From: Ancylobacter dichloromethanicus | GTDB taxonomy: Bacteria > Pseudomonadota > Alphaproteobacteria > Rhizobiales > Xanthobacteraceae | Reading direction: 5' to 3' | Assembly (NCBI RefSeq): GCF_018390645.1 | Contig: NZ_JAHBGC010000005.1 | Coordinates: 1-64,000, forward strand | DNA: 64,000 nt | In this document: one piece after another, positions 45,789-54,727 of the stretch | Layout of the letters: each line of letters opens with the position of its first letter | Numbering within the stretch: the first letter of the stretch is position 1 | Made by a program: the position numbers and the translations under genes | Notes under the pieces: model-generated | The model's input: the letters and a program-made list of their open reading frames with translations, nothing else | Database searches by the model: none | Told to the model about the DNA's origin: nothing

Positions 45789-47618
45789 TCAGCCGCCGTC
45801 GCCGGTCTTCGGCGCGTCCTGCGACTTGTCGACCGCCGCCTTCTGCGGCGCGGCGGCGGGGGACGCCTCGGTCTTCTGGATCTCGCCGCTCTGGCCGTCC
45901 TTGCCGGACTTGACCCGCTCCGCCTCGTCGAGGCCGACGGCGATCTTGCGCTCGATGTCGGCGAGTTCGTCCGGCTCCGGCTTCAGGTCGCGGGCGTGGT
46001 TCCACTTGAAGCGGGCTTCCAGCTTGCGGTCGACCTTCCAGTAGGCGTCGCCGAGATGGTCGTTGATCACCGCTTCGTTCGGCTTGAGCTCGACCGCGCG
46101 TTCGAGTTCGCGCACCGCCTCGTCATAATGGCCGGTGCGGTAATAGGCCCAGCCGAGGCTGTCGATGAAGAAGCCGTCATCGGGCCGCAGCGACACCGCC
46201 TTGCGGATCATGTCGGTGCCGGCCTCGAGGTTCACCCCCTGGTCGATCCAGCTATAGCCGAGATAGTTCAGCACATGCGGCTGGTTGGGGCTGAGCGCCA
46301 GCGCCTTCTTCAGATCGGCCTCGGACTTGTCCCACTGCTTGGTGCGCTCGAAGCAGGTGCCGCGGAAATAATACAGCATCCAGTCCTTGCTGTCGGGCGT
46401 GCCCAGATCGTCGATGGCCCGGGTGTAGACCTCCGCCGCCTCGGCATATTTCTCGTTGGCGCGCAGCACATCGCCCAGCGCCATGATCGAGCGCTGGTCC
46501 TTCACATTTCCGGCAACCACCTGCTTCAGCACCGCCAGCGCCTCGTCATGACGGCCGACGGCGTCGAGATTGAGCGCGCGCTGCACCTCCGCATTGGTCT
46601 TGAAGGGCGACGAATCGGGCACCGCGGCATAGAGCGCGATGGCATCCTCATGCCGCTTCATCGATTCGAACAGGTCGGCGAGGGTGATCGTCATCAGCGG
46701 CTGCGAGGGGTCGAGCCAGCGGCCGAGCTGGAGATAGACGAGGGCAAGGTCCTCGCCGCCCTGCCGGCCGAGCGCGGCGCCGATGCCGTAAAGCACCTCC
46801 GCCGCGCCGGCGGCAGGCGTCGTCACCAGAGGCGGCAGGGTCTTGCCGGCCTTCAGCTGCGCGAGCGCGCCGGCCACCAGCGGATCGCCGGGCACCAGCT
46901 TGTCGAACGCCTCATAGGTCTCGATGGCGAGCTTCTTGTCGGCGTTGCGCGAGGCCCAGCGCGCATAGGCGTCGACCACCCGCAGCGTGCGCGGGTCGAG
47001 CTTCAGCGCCGCCTCCAGCCGCTGGCCGGACTCCTTCTTCACACCGGCCGCGTCGAGGATCAGCCCGGCGTGGAAATCCTTGAAGCCGGTGTACCATTCC
47101 GGCCCCTGCAGCGCGTCGATGGCCTTGACGCCGGCACGCGCCTCGCCCGAGCCGAACTGGCTCCAGGCGCTCAGCAGGGTGGCGTTCAATTCGGCAATGG
47201 CGCCCTGGCCCGAGCGGCGCAGATTGCTGCGGGCGGTGACGTACTGCTTCGCCTTGATGGCGCGCACGCCGAGCACCAGCCGCGCCAGCGTGTGCTCGGG
47301 GTCGATCCGGACGATGCGCCGGGCGAGCTGCACCGCCTCTTCGATCGAGCCTTCCGCCAGCAGGGTGAGGAAGGCGCGCTCCAGCAGTTCGCCATTGCGC
47401 GGGAACAGCCGCACCAGTTCGCGGTAATAGGCCGCCGCCGCCGCGGTGTCGCGCTCGGCAATGGCGAGACGGGCCGCCAGATAGTTGCCGGCGGGGGCGG
47501 AGCGGGCGATGAAATCGGCCGGAGGGGCGTCGGCGCGCGCGGGCAGGGTGAGGCCCAATGCCGTGAGCGTGGCGAGAATGGCCGCTCCCGGCCGCAGCGA
47601 CAAGCGTCGGAACGTCAA
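45789..47618 (-). CDS. Tetratricopeptide-repeat protein, exported
   Basis: A 609-aa protein with a signal peptide (about 1-29, LPARADA cut region) and TPR units through most of its length. Clear repeats are around AAYYRELVRLFPRNGELLERAF, EAAEVYTRAIDDLG, KSEADLKKALALSPNQPHVLNYLGY and EAVRELERAVELKPNEAVINDHLG. The C-terminal 50 residues are low complexity. TPR proteins of this type in Rhizobiales often adjoin ispE; here ispE is 41 kb away. The start is TTG at 47618 with AGGAGG eight bases upstream. The family scaffolds protein complexes in the envelope; partners are unknown. Confidence 0.88.
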   Translation of the reverse strand: MTFRRLSLRPGAAILATLTALGLTLPARADAPPADFIARSAPAGNYLAARLAIAERDTAAAAAYYRELVRLFPRNGELLERAFLTLLAEGSIEEAVQLARRIVRIDPEHTLARLVLGVRAIKAKQYVTARSNLRRSGQGAIAELNATLLSAWSQFGSGEARAGVKAIDALQGPEWYTGFKDFHAGLILDAAGVKKESGQRLEAALKLDPRTLRVVDAYARWASRNADKKLAIETYEAFDKLVPGDPLVAGALAQLKAGKTLPPLVTTPAAGAAEVLYGIGAALGRQGGEDLALVYLQLGRWLDPSQPLMTITLADLFESMKRHEDAIALYAAVPDSSPFKTNAEVQRALNLDAVGRHDEALAVLKQVVAGNVKDQRSIMALGDVLRANEKYAEAAEVYTRAIDDLGTPDSKDWMLYYFRGTCFERTKQWDKSEADLKKALALSPNQPHVLNYLGYSWIDQGVNLEAGTDMIRKAVSLRPDDGFFIDSLGWAYYRTGHYDEAVRELERAVELKPNEAVINDHLGDAYWKVDRKLEARFKWNHARDLKPEPDELADIERKIAVGLDEAERVKSGKDGQSGEIQKTEASPAAAPQKAAVDKSQDAPKTGDGG

Positions 47619-47739
47619 GTTGGAACCTCCTGCGGCAAGCGGAACACCCCTGCACCACGTGGGTAGCGCCGGGTTCCGGCCTTTGTGGCAGATTGGTCCT
47701 TTTTAGCGGCCGCTGCAATAACGGGAGGCTAATGCGGAC

Positions 47740-47757
47740 CGGGCCCGCGAGGGCCCG
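47740..47757 (-). terminator. GC hairpin after the YqjE-like gene
   Basis: CGGGCCC and GGGCCCG form a 7-bp stem with a 4-base loop just downstream of the YqjE-like stop on the minus strand. No U-run follows, so termination is only a possibility. Confidence 0.3.
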
Positions 47758-47768
47758 ATGCGACAGTT

Positions 47769-48188
47769 TCAGACCCGTCGGCCAAGAATAAGGCCGATTA
47801 TCGCCGCACCCGCCGCAATGCCCAAGGTGGTATTCAGGCCGGGGGACGGCGTGGGGGGCGCCGCCGGCGGCACTCCTGCCACCGGCGGTGCGGCGCCAAA
47901 GGCGCCATACCCGCCATAGCCACCAAACGCCCCTGGCCGCCGCCGGTTGCGCAGCAGGGCGACGAGGAAAAAGATCAGGCCCACCACCAAGGTGCCCCCG
48001 CCCAGCACCAGCGCGGCGGTGAGCGCGTCATAGCGCTCGGCCAGCACGATGAACGTCGCCGCGATGAAGAAGAGCACGGAGAGCGCGACCAGCAGACCGC
48101 CAATGGCGAGCAGCAGGGCCGTGTTGGCGGCCCTGCGTACCGTCAGGCGTAGTTCCGCGCCGAAGATGGACAGCAGCAGCCGCAGCAT
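47769..48188 (-). CDS. YqjE-like (holin superfamily III, DUF1469) membrane protein
   Basis: A 139-aa protein with two central membrane spans (about 24-50 and 55-80: LLLAIGGLLVALSVLFFIAATFIV, ALVLGGGTLVVGLIFFLVALL) and a Gly/Pro-rich tail. A final hydrophobic segment follows (GIAAGAAIIGLILG). The arrangement after a DUF883 gene is that of E. coli yqjD-yqjE. Despite the family name it is not evidence of a phage. Its ATG overlaps the stop of the upstream gene by one base (TAATG). Confidence 0.78.
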   Translation of the reverse strand: MLRLLLSIFGAELRLTVRRAANTALLLAIGGLLVALSVLFFIAATFIVLAERYDALTAALVLGGGTLVVGLIFFLVALLRNRRRPGAFGGYGGYGAFGAAPPVAGVPPAAPPTPSPGLNTTLGIAAGAAIIGLILGRRV

Positions 48189-48535
48189 TACCGGCCCCGC
48201 GACAGCAGGCCGAACACGAAGCCGACCCCCAGCGCCGCGAGCACCGAGCCATAGGGATTGCGTTCGATCGTCGCGCCGAGGTCGCCGCCGAGCGCCTGCG
48301 CCCGTGTCTTGGCATCGTGCAGGGCGGCATAGCCTTCTTCCGCCAGGCCGGCGGCCGCCGCCTCGGCCCGTGCCGCACCGGAGCGGAACCGGCCGGTGAC
48401 GGCATCGGCGGCCGCGCCGCCCTCCGCCTTGGCGATGGCGGCAAGCGTCTCGGTCAGCTTGGCGACATCGCCCCGCAGGGTCGAGAGGTCGGCGGACAGC
48501 TTGGCGAAATCGTCCTGCGCATTCGGTTGGGCCAT
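48188..48535 (-). CDS. DUF883 (YqjD/ElaB-like) protein
   Basis: A 115-aa protein with a long amphipathic helix region (about 8-85, rich in Ala, Glu and Lys) and a C-terminal membrane anchor (SVLAALGVGFVFGLLSRGR). This is the layout of the YqjD/ElaB/YgaM family, tail-anchored proteins that bind ribosomes at the membrane in stationary phase in E. coli. Function here is inferred. It is translationally linked to the YqjE-like gene and lies 85 bases after the trmB stop. Confidence 0.8.
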   Translation of the reverse strand: MAQPNAQDDFAKLSADLSTLRGDVAKLTETLAAIAKAEGGAAADAVTGRFRSGAARAEAAAAGLAEEGYAALHDAKTRAQALGGDLGATIERNPYGSVLAALGVGFVFGLLSRGR

Positions 48536-48620
48536 GGTGATCTCCGGGGAGTAGGAAACGAGGAAAGGAACAGCCCGACAACGCGGGCGCCATTGCCATG
48601 GTTCCCACTCTAGGCGGTAT

Positions 48621-49352
48621 TCACCGGCGCTGGAACTCGTAGTATCCCGGCCTCCGTCCCTCCCGCAGCGCCTTGGCCTCGTAGCGCGTGCCGGGCCAGC
48701 CCTCCCACGGCAGGCGCCAGTCGTCGGCGCGCGCCGCCGTCCACTCGAAGCGCGGATCGGCGAGCAGCAGGCGCAGCGTCCAGGCGGCGTAGTGCTCGAT
48801 GTCGGTGGCGAAGCGGAAATGCCCGCCGGGCGCGAGAAGACGGGCGAAGCGGTCGATGTTGTCGCCCCGCACGAAGCGCCGCTTCCAGTGCCGGCGCTTC
48901 GGCCACGGGTCGGGATAGAGCAGGTCGATGCGCTCCAGGCTGCCGCCGGGCAGGCGGTCGAGCAGCGGCACCACGTCGTCGCCATAGAGCCGAACATTGG
49001 CGAGGCCCTCTTCGCTCACCCGCGCCGTCGCCTTGGCGATGCCGTTGAGGAACGCCTCGGCGCCGATATAGCCGATGTCGGGATGGCGCCGCGCCTCGGC
49101 AAGCAGGTGCTCGCCGCCGCCGAAGCCGATCTCCAGCCGCACCGCGCGCACCGGACCGGCAAACAGCGCGGTGAGTGGCGCCTCGCCGATATCGTCGAGG
49201 GCGATGGCAAGGCGCGGCAGGTCCTGCGCCAGATGGGCGGCCTGCGCGGTGCGCAGCTTCTTGCCCTTGCGCCGTCCGTAGAAGGCGGCGCCGCGCGGCT
49301 CGCCGCTGCGGCCGGCGGCCGGCTCGTCATTGCTGGGGTCGTCGGCGGTCAT
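48621..49352 (-). CDS. trmB: tRNA (guanine-46-N7) methyltransferase
   Basis: TrmB makes m7G46 in tRNA variable loops. The SAM site is LEIGFGGGEHLLAEA, followed by GAEAFLNGIAKA and the catalytic/tRNA-binding LLYPDPWPKRRHWKRRFV. The C terminus has FEWTAARADDWRLPWEGWPGTRYEAKAL. The ATG at 49352 gives 243 aa; it has only a weak ribosome binding site. It follows metK by 97 bases, the usual order in Rhizobiales, where rimP-nusA would normally come next. Confidence 0.94.
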   Translation of the reverse strand: MTADDPSNDEPAAGRSGEPRGAAFYGRRKGKKLRTAQAAHLAQDLPRLAIALDDIGEAPLTALFAGPVRAVRLEIGFGGGEHLLAEARRHPDIGYIGAEAFLNGIAKATARVSEEGLANVRLYGDDVVPLLDRLPGGSLERIDLLYPDPWPKRRHWKRRFVRGDNIDRFARLLAPGGHFRFATDIEHYAAWTLRLLLADPRFEWTAARADDWRLPWEGWPGTRYEAKALREGRRPGYYEFQRR

Positions 49353-49449
49353 GCGGGCGCTCGAAAGACAGACGGGGCGGACAATTACCTGTCCGCCCCG
49401 CATAATCGCAGTGTCGTGCGCGCGCAATCGCGGCGCGGGCGGCAAGCCG

Positions 49450-50643
49450 TCAGCCGACGGCGGACTTCAGCGCCGCGACCAGGTCGGTCCGCTCCCAGGA
49501 GAAGCCGCCATCGGCCTCCGGCGCGCGGCCGAAATGGCCATAGGCGGAGGTGCGGGCGTAGATCGGCTTGTTGAGGCCGAGATGCTCGCGGATGCCGCGC
49601 GGGCGCAGGTTCATCACCTCGCGCAGCGCGTTCTCCAGCTTGGCTTCCTCGACCTTGCCGGTGCCGTAGAGGTCGACATAGACGGCCAGCGGATCGGACA
49701 CGCCGATGGCGTAGGCGAGCTGGATGGTGCAGCGGTCGGCCAGATCGGCGGCGACCACATTCTTGGCCAGATAGCGCGCGGCATAGGCGGCCGAGCGGTC
49801 GACCTTGGTCGGGTCCTTGCCGGAGAAGGCGCCGCCGCCATGCGGGGCCGCGCCGCCATAGGTGTCGACGATGATCTTGCGGCCGGTGAGGCCGCAATCG
49901 CCGTCCGGCCCGCCGATGACGAACTTGCCGGTGGGGTTGACGTGCCACACGGTGGCCGGGGTGATCCAGCCTTCCGGCAGCGCCTGGCGGATATAGGGTT
50001 CGACGATGCTCTGCACGTCGTGCGAGGACAGGTCGGCGTCGAGATGCTGGGTCGAGAGCACGATCTGCGTCACCTCGACCGGCTTGCCGCCCTCATAGCG
50101 CACCGTCACCTGGCTCTTGGCATCGGGGCCGAGCACGGTGCTCTCGCCGGAATGGCGGGCATCGGCGAGCAGCTTGAGGATCTTGTGGGCGTAATAGATC
50201 GGCGCGGGCATCAGTTCGGGCGTCTCGCGGCAGGCATAGCCGAACATGATGCCCTGGTCGCCGGCGCCCTCATCCTTGTTGCCGGCGGAATCGACACCCT
50301 GGGCGATGTCAACCGACTGCGCGTGCAGATGCACGTCGATCTCCGCCTTCTCCCAGTGGAAGCCGTCCTGCTCGTAGCCGATATCCTTGATCGCGAGCCG
50401 GGCGATGTGGCTGAGGAAATCCCGGGTGATCTGCGCCGGGCCCCGGGTCTCGCCGGCGATCACCACCCGGTTGGTGGTGGCCAGCGTCTCGGCCGCCACG
50501 CGCAGGTGGCTCGGGTCCCAGCCGAATTCCGGGCCGTGCTTGAAGAAGGCGTCGACGATCTCATCGGAGATACGGTCGCAGACCTTGTCCGGGTGGCCTT
50601 CGGAAACGGATTCACTGGTGAAGAGATAGGCTTGGCGGGACAC
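49450..50643 (-). CDS. metK: S-adenosylmethionine synthetase
   Basis: MetK joins methionine and ATP to make SAM, used by several methyltransferases in this window. The 397-aa product has [56 protein letters not shown] and [19 protein letters not shown]. The start is GTG at 50643 with GAGGAG eight bases upstream, giving [12 protein letters not shown]. It follows the xre-type regulator on the same strand, an arrangement conserved in Rhizobiales. A stable hairpin lies in its leader. Confidence 0.97.
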   Translation of the reverse strand: MSRQAYLFTSESVSEGHPDKVCDRISDEIVDAFFKHGPEFGWDPSHLRVAAETLATTNRVVIAGETRGPAQITRDFLSHIARLAIKDIGYEQDGFHWEKAEIDVHLHAQSVDIAQGVDSAGNKDEGAGDQGIMFGYACRETPELMPAPIYYAHKILKLLADARHSGESTVLGPDAKSQVTVRYEGGKPVEVTQIVLSTQHLDADLSSHDVQSIVEPYIRQALPEGWITPATVWHVNPTGKFVIGGPDGDCGLTGRKIIVDTYGGAAPHGGGAFSGKDPTKVDRSAAYAARYLAKNVVAADLADRCTIQLAYAIGVSDPLAVYVDLYGTGKVEEAKLENALREVMNLRPRGIREHLGLNKPIYARTSAYGHFGRAPEADGGFSWERTDLVAALKSAVG

Positions 50644-50684
50644 GCGTCGGCTCCTCGATTCTCGACCGGGGCATGTGGAGCGCG

Positions 50685-50717
50685 CCCGGCCGCGCATCTT
50701 TTGCAAGCGCGGTCGGG
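50685..50717 (-). other. Hairpin in the metK leader
   Basis: CCCGACCGCGC and GCGCGGCCGGG (minus strand) pair with a single mismatch around an 11-base loop, 42 bases before the metK GTG. No match to a SAM riboswitch class was recognised. It may be a terminator remnant or a translational control element. Confidence 0.4.
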
Positions 50718-50776
50718 CCGGTCAAGATTTTAACGGCGGATTCGTTCGGAAAAAAGAACGCTGCGACGTGTTCGCC

Positions 50777-51187
50777 TCAGGGGGTCGGGCCAGGCTCGGC
50801 GAGCGCCTCGACCAGGTCCACGATACGGCGGCGGACCTTGCCATCGGCGATCTTGAGGAAGGCGCGGGTAAGGGCCAGCCCTTCGGAGGAGGCGAGAAAA
50901 TCGGACACATAGGCGGGCGAGGCATCCTCGGCGAAGCCGGCCACTTCGCCGCCCATGCTGGGCGCGCCCTCAAAGAAGAAGGAAACCGACACGCCGAGCA
51001 CCTGGGAGATGTTCTGCAGCCGGCTGGCGCCGATCCGGTTGGTGCCCTTCTCGTATTTCTGGATCTGCTGGAAGGTGATGCCGAGGCTTTCGCCGAGCTT
51101 TTCCTGGCTCATGCCCACCATCATGCGGCGCATACGGACCCGGCTGCCGACATATTTGTCGATCGGATTGGGAGATTTCGTGGTCAT
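50777..51187 (-). CDS. XRE-family helix-turn-helix regulator
   Basis: A 136-aa DNA-binding protein. The Cro/C1-type HTH covers about residues 15-70 (VRMRRMMVGMSQEKLGESLGITFQQIQKYEKGTNRIGA split by a turn). The C-terminal half is helical with an AFLKIADGKVRRRIVDLVEAL segment. It is the conserved Rhizobiales regulator encoded between lnt and metK; its targets in this organism are unknown. The ATG at 51187 follows GGGGAAG. A strong terminator lies 20 bases upstream of the start. Confidence 0.9.
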   Translation of the reverse strand: MTTKSPNPIDKYVGSRVRMRRMMVGMSQEKLGESLGITFQQIQKYEKGTNRIGASRLQNISQVLGVSVSFFFEGAPSMGGEVAGFAEDASPAYVSDFLASSEGLALTRAFLKIADGKVRRRIVDLVEALAEPGPTP

Positions 51188-51207
51188 CGGCTTCCCCGAC
51201 TGCAAAC

Positions 51208-51242
51208 AAAAAAATACCTCTCCCCCCCGATCAGAGGGAGAG
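51208..51242 (-). terminator. Intrinsic terminator between lnt and the XRE regulator
   Basis: On the minus strand a 9-bp stem (CTCTCCCTC with GGGGGAGAG) is followed by GTA and seven T residues. It is placed after the lnt stop and only about 20 bases before the regulator's ATG, so it ends the lnt transcript or attenuates read-through into the regulator and metK. Confidence 0.75.
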
Positions 51243-51299
51243 AAGCAGTGCCCGAGCCCGGCAGTAGTCTAGGCAAAGCAGGTTCTACCGTCGATCAAT

Positions 51300-52889
51300 C
51301 TAGGCGTGCATATCTCGCATGCGCAGCATGAACGCCACCAAGCCGAGGCCGAGAACCAGCAGCCACGATATCTTGCTGCCAAACGACGCATAAATGGTAC
51401 CGGGCAGGGCTTGCGGCAGGCTGCCGTCCAGCACCCCGCGTGCACCCAGAGGTAGAATTCCCCTGATTCGCCCGATCGGGTCGACTATGGCGGAAATGCC
51501 GTTGTTGGTGACCCTCACCAGCGGCAGCCCTTGCTCGATTGCCCGCAGCCGCGACTGTTCGAAATGCTGGTAGGGGCCGGGCGTGATGCCGAACCAGGCA
51601 TCGTTGGACAGGTTGAGCAGGAAGCCCGGTCGCGCCCCCTCGCCGAGATCGGCGGGCATCACCTCGTCGGGGAAGATCGCCTCGTAGCAGATCAGCGGCA
51701 CCGCCGGGGGAAGGCCGGGAATGTCGAGCAGGTGGCGCGAGGTCGCGGCGGCGAACCCGCCGCGGACCCGGGTCAACGCCTCCAGCCCGATCGCCTCCAG
51801 CGTTTCCTGAAACGGCAGGTATTCGCCGAAAGGAACGAGGTGGACCTTGTCGGCGTTGCCGCGGATCGCCCCGCTGGAATCGATCACCCGCACGCTGTTG
51901 AACACGTCCGGCCGCTCGCGTCCCGGCACCGCCTGGTAGCGCGCGGCGCCGGTGACCAGCGTGGTGCCGCGCGGCAGCATCGCCACCATGCGGGCGAGGG
52001 CCTCCGGCTCGCGTTCGAGGAAGAACGGAAACGCCGATTCCGGCCAGAACAGATGGGTGACGCCGGCAAGGCCGCCCTGGCCCTCGCTGGTGGCGAGGTA
52101 GAGGTCCATGACGGTGCGGCGGGCGTCGTAGCGGAACTTCTGGTCCTGCGGCAGGTCGGGCTGCATCAGCCGCAGCGTCACCCCGGGCACGCTGCCGACC
52201 TCGGTGCTGGCGAGGCGCCACTGGCCGCCCGCCCAAAGCGCGGCGAGCAGCCCCACGGCGAGGCCGAGCGGCAGATGGCGGGCGCGGCTGGAGGCGTGCG
52301 CGTCGAACAGCGCCGCCGGGGCCGCCAGCGTCGCCAGCGTCACCAGGCACAGCCCCGTCAGCCCGATCACCGAGGCGCCTTGCGCGAAGCGCAGATCGGT
52401 GGCCAGCGCGTAGCCGAAATCATTCCACGGGAAGCCGGTGAGCAGCGTGCCGCGCAGCACCTCCGTCACGGTGAGCGCGAGCGCGAAGACGAGGATGCGC
52501 CCGGGTCCCGCCGTCCACGCCAGCCGGGCCAGCGCGCAGCCAAGCCCGGTATAGAGCGCGAGATAGGCCGGCAGCCCGATCACCGCGAACGGCATCAGCC
52601 AGAGAAAAGCGTCCGCCTGCACCAGGAACGCCTCGCCGATCCACCACAGGCCGGCGACGAAATAGCCCAGGCCGAACAGCCAGCCGGCCAGGAAGCTGAC
52701 GCCCAGCGCCCGGCGCAGCGGCAGGCCGGCCGTGGCGTCGATCAGGAACACCAGCACCGGCAGCGTCAGTGCAAGCACCGGCCACAGGCCGAAGGGCGGC
52801 ATGGCGAGCGCCGAGAGCCCGCCGGCGAGAAGCGCGGCGAGCGCGCGCCAGCGCGCCGGCGCCGCCTGCAACAGGCCGGGCATCAGCAT
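51300..52889 (-). CDS. lnt: Apolipoprotein N-acyltransferase
   Basis: Lnt adds the third acyl chain to lipoproteins in the inner membrane. The N-terminal half has about six to seven spans; the C-terminal nitrilase domain has the triad in FWPESAFPFFL (Glu), ADKVHLVPFGEYLP (Lys) and PLICYEAIFPDE (Cys). NLSNDAWFG is also present. The 529-aa length is usual. A final membrane span is at the C terminus. Two ATG codons (52889 and 52883) are possible. It lies downstream of corC, as in E. coli and Rhizobiales. Confidence 0.95.
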   Translation of the reverse strand: MLMPGLLQAAPARWRALAALLAGGLSALAMPPFGLWPVLALTLPVLVFLIDATAGLPLRRALGVSFLAGWLFGLGYFVAGLWWIGEAFLVQADAFLWLMPFAVIGLPAYLALYTGLGCALARLAWTAGPGRILVFALALTVTEVLRGTLLTGFPWNDFGYALATDLRFAQGASVIGLTGLCLVTLATLAAPAALFDAHASSRARHLPLGLAVGLLAALWAGGQWRLASTEVGSVPGVTLRLMQPDLPQDQKFRYDARRTVMDLYLATSEGQGGLAGVTHLFWPESAFPFFLEREPEALARMVAMLPRGTTLVTGAARYQAVPGRERPDVFNSVRVIDSSGAIRGNADKVHLVPFGEYLPFQETLEAIGLEALTRVRGGFAAATSRHLLDIPGLPPAVPLICYEAIFPDEVMPADLGEGARPGFLLNLSNDAWFGITPGPYQHFEQSRLRAIEQGLPLVRVTNNGISAIVDPIGRIRGILPLGARGVLDGSLPQALPGTIYASFGSKISWLLVLGLGLVAFMLRMRDMHA

Positions 52890-52922
52890 CGGGGGGAAGC
52901 CGGCGCCGCGCCGCGCGCGCGG

Positions 52923-54164
52923 TCAGGCGGCATCGGTGCCGCGTGCCCGCTCGTTGCGTGAGCCCTCATCCGTCTGCTGGGCCGGCGGCGGCAGGGCGCG
53001 GGGGTGTCCGGGCGCCGCCTCGGCGCCCGCCGGCCGCGCCTCAGTGCCGGCCTCGCCACGGCTCGCCGAGATGCGCAGCCGCTTGACCCGGCGCGGATCG
53101 GCGTCGAGCACCTCGATCTCGAAACCGCCGGGCGCCAGCACGATCTCGCCGCGCACCGGCACGCGGCCGGCAAGGGTGACGAGCAGGCCGCCCAGCGTGT
53201 CGACCTCCTCCGCTTCCTCGCCCAGCGCGAAGGCCGGGTCGATCATTTCCGCCACGTCCTCGAGGCTGGCGCGGGCATCGGCGATGAAGCTGCCATCGGC
53301 CTGGCGGGCGATGGTGGGGGTCTCGTCCTCGTCGTGCTCGTCCTCGATGTCGCCGACGATCTCCTCGACCAGGTCCTCCATCGAGACGATACCGTCGGTG
53401 CCGCCATATTCGTCGATCACCAGGGCGAGGTGGATGCGGCTCGCCTGCATGCTGGCCAGCAATTCGATCGAGGGCATGGAGGGGGGCACGAACAGCAGCC
53501 GGCGGATCAGCTTGGCGCCGCTGAGCGAATTGGAGAGGTCGATGGCCTTGAGGTTGAAGGCGGGCCGCGCCGCCTTGCCGCCGTAGGAGAAGGCGCCCTC
53601 CGTGGCGGGCGTGCCGTTGCCACGAAGGCCGGCGCCGGGATTCGGCCCGCGCGGCGTCATGGCGCGCTGGGTGAGGTAGGTCACGAGATCGCGGATATGG
53701 ACCATGCCGACGGGGTCGTCGAGCGTGTCGTCATAGACCACCAGACGCGAATGGCCGGCTTCGGCGAAGACGGCGAGCAGTTCGCCCAGCGAGATGTCCT
53801 TCTGCACCGCGACGATGTCGGCGCGTGGCACCATCAGGTCGCCGATGCGCAATTCGCGCAGGTCGAGAATGCTCTTCAGCATCGTCCGCTCGGTCGCCGT
53901 CAGGTCGGCGCCCGGTTCGGCGCTGGTCGAGGCGAGGATGGCGGCGAGGTCGGTGCGCAGCGAGCCGGTGGAGCGCCTGCCGCCGATAAGGTGGCGGAGG
54001 CGGTCGAAGATGCCGGCGCGGGGCTCGCTGGAGCGCACGCCGGCCTTGCTTCGCTGCCCGGCGCCGGCCGGGCCGCTACTGGAGGTGCCGCTACCGGCGG
54101 CGCCGCTACTTGGGCCCTCGCTGCCCGCAGTGGAGGAGGACGAGGTCGAGACAGGATCGGACAT
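52923..54164 (-). CDS. corC: CorC/HlyC family CBS-domain protein
   Basis: A 413-aa protein with a Ser/Gly-rich first 45 residues, two CBS domains (about 100-275, MVPRADIVAVQKD and later SRIHLALVIDEYGGTDGIVSMEDLVEEIVGDIEDE, split by an insert) and a C-terminal CorC_HlyC transporter-associated domain. No membrane span is present, so it is the soluble CorC type linked to magnesium/cobalt efflux and envelope functions. It lies between ybeY and lnt. The C-terminal 45 residues are low complexity. Confidence 0.92.
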   Translation of the reverse strand: MSDPVSTSSSSTAGSEGPSSGAAGSGTSSSGPAGAGQRSKAGVRSSEPRAGIFDRLRHLIGGRRSTGSLRTDLAAILASTSAEPGADLTATERTMLKSILDLRELRIGDLMVPRADIVAVQKDISLGELLAVFAEAGHSRLVVYDDTLDDPVGMVHIRDLVTYLTQRAMTPRGPNPGAGLRGNGTPATEGAFSYGGKAARPAFNLKAIDLSNSLSGAKLIRRLLFVPPSMPSIELLASMQASRIHLALVIDEYGGTDGIVSMEDLVEEIVGDIEDEHDEDETPTIARQADGSFIADARASLEDVAEMIDPAFALGEEAEEVDTLGGLLVTLAGRVPVRGEIVLAPGGFEIEVLDADPRRVKRLRISASRGEAGTEARPAGAEAAPGHPRALPPPAQQTDEGSRNERARGTDAA

Positions 54165-54199
54165 CGGTCTTGGGTCTGTTTGCCTGGATCAGGTTTGGG

Positions 54200-54727
54200 T
54201 CAGGGGTGAACGGGTTCGGTCTCGGCATAGGGGTCGGGTATCGCCAGTCCGGCGAGCACGCGGCGCTCCATCGCCTCCATCTCCTCGGCGTCGTCCACGG
54301 CCTCGTGGTCGTAGCCGAGCAGGTGAAGCGTACCATGGACCGCCAGATGCGCGAGATGGTCGGCCAGCGGCTTTCCCTCCGCCTCGGCCTCGCGCGCCAG
54401 CGTCTCATAGGCGATGGCGATGTCGCCGAGATGGGGATCGCCGCCCGCCCGCGCCACGTCGGGCGTGGGGAAGGACAGCACGTTGGTGGCGCTGTCCTTG
54501 CCGCGCCAGTCGCGGTTGAGGGCGCGGATGGCGTCGTCGTCGGTCAGCTTCACCGCGATCTCGGCGCCGTCAATGTCGATCTCGTACTCGGTCAGCGCAC
54601 CGGCGCAGGCCGCGCGCACCGCCTGCGCCACAAGGTCAACGGCGCCGGGGAGCGTCGACCACCGGTCGGCCTCCACCAGCACGTCGACCTCGATGCGCGG
54701 CCCGCCGCCGCCTGTCGCCTCGCTCAT
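54200..54727 (-). CDS. ybeY: Endoribonuclease YbeY (rRNA maturation factor)
   Basis: YbeY is a zinc-dependent RNase needed for 16S rRNA 3'-end maturation and ribosome quality control. The zinc motif HLAVHGTLHLLGYDH is complete, and DDAIRALNRDWRGKDSATNVLSFP matches the family. The 175-aa length is normal. Its ATG overlaps the phoH stop (ATGA). The order miaB-phoH-ybeY-corC-lnt is widely conserved. Confidence 0.96.
   Translation of the reverse strand: MSEATGGGGPRIEVDVLVEADRWSTLPGAVDLVAQAVRAACAGALTEYEIDIDGAEIAVKLTDDDAIRALNRDWRGKDSATNVLSFPTPDVARAGGDPHLGDIAIAYETLAREAEAEGKPLADHLAHLAVHGTLHLLGYDHEAVDDAEEMEAMERRVLAGLAIPDPYAETEPVHP

Noticed and set aside
47769-48188. A phage holin suggesting a prophage
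   Set aside because: It belongs to the YqjE/DUF1469 chromosomal family, paired with a DUF883 gene, and no other phage genes are near.
50644-50776. A SAM riboswitch upstream of metK
   Set aside because: The hairpin there does not show the conserved sequences of SAM-I, SAM-II or SAM/SAH classes that I can recognise.
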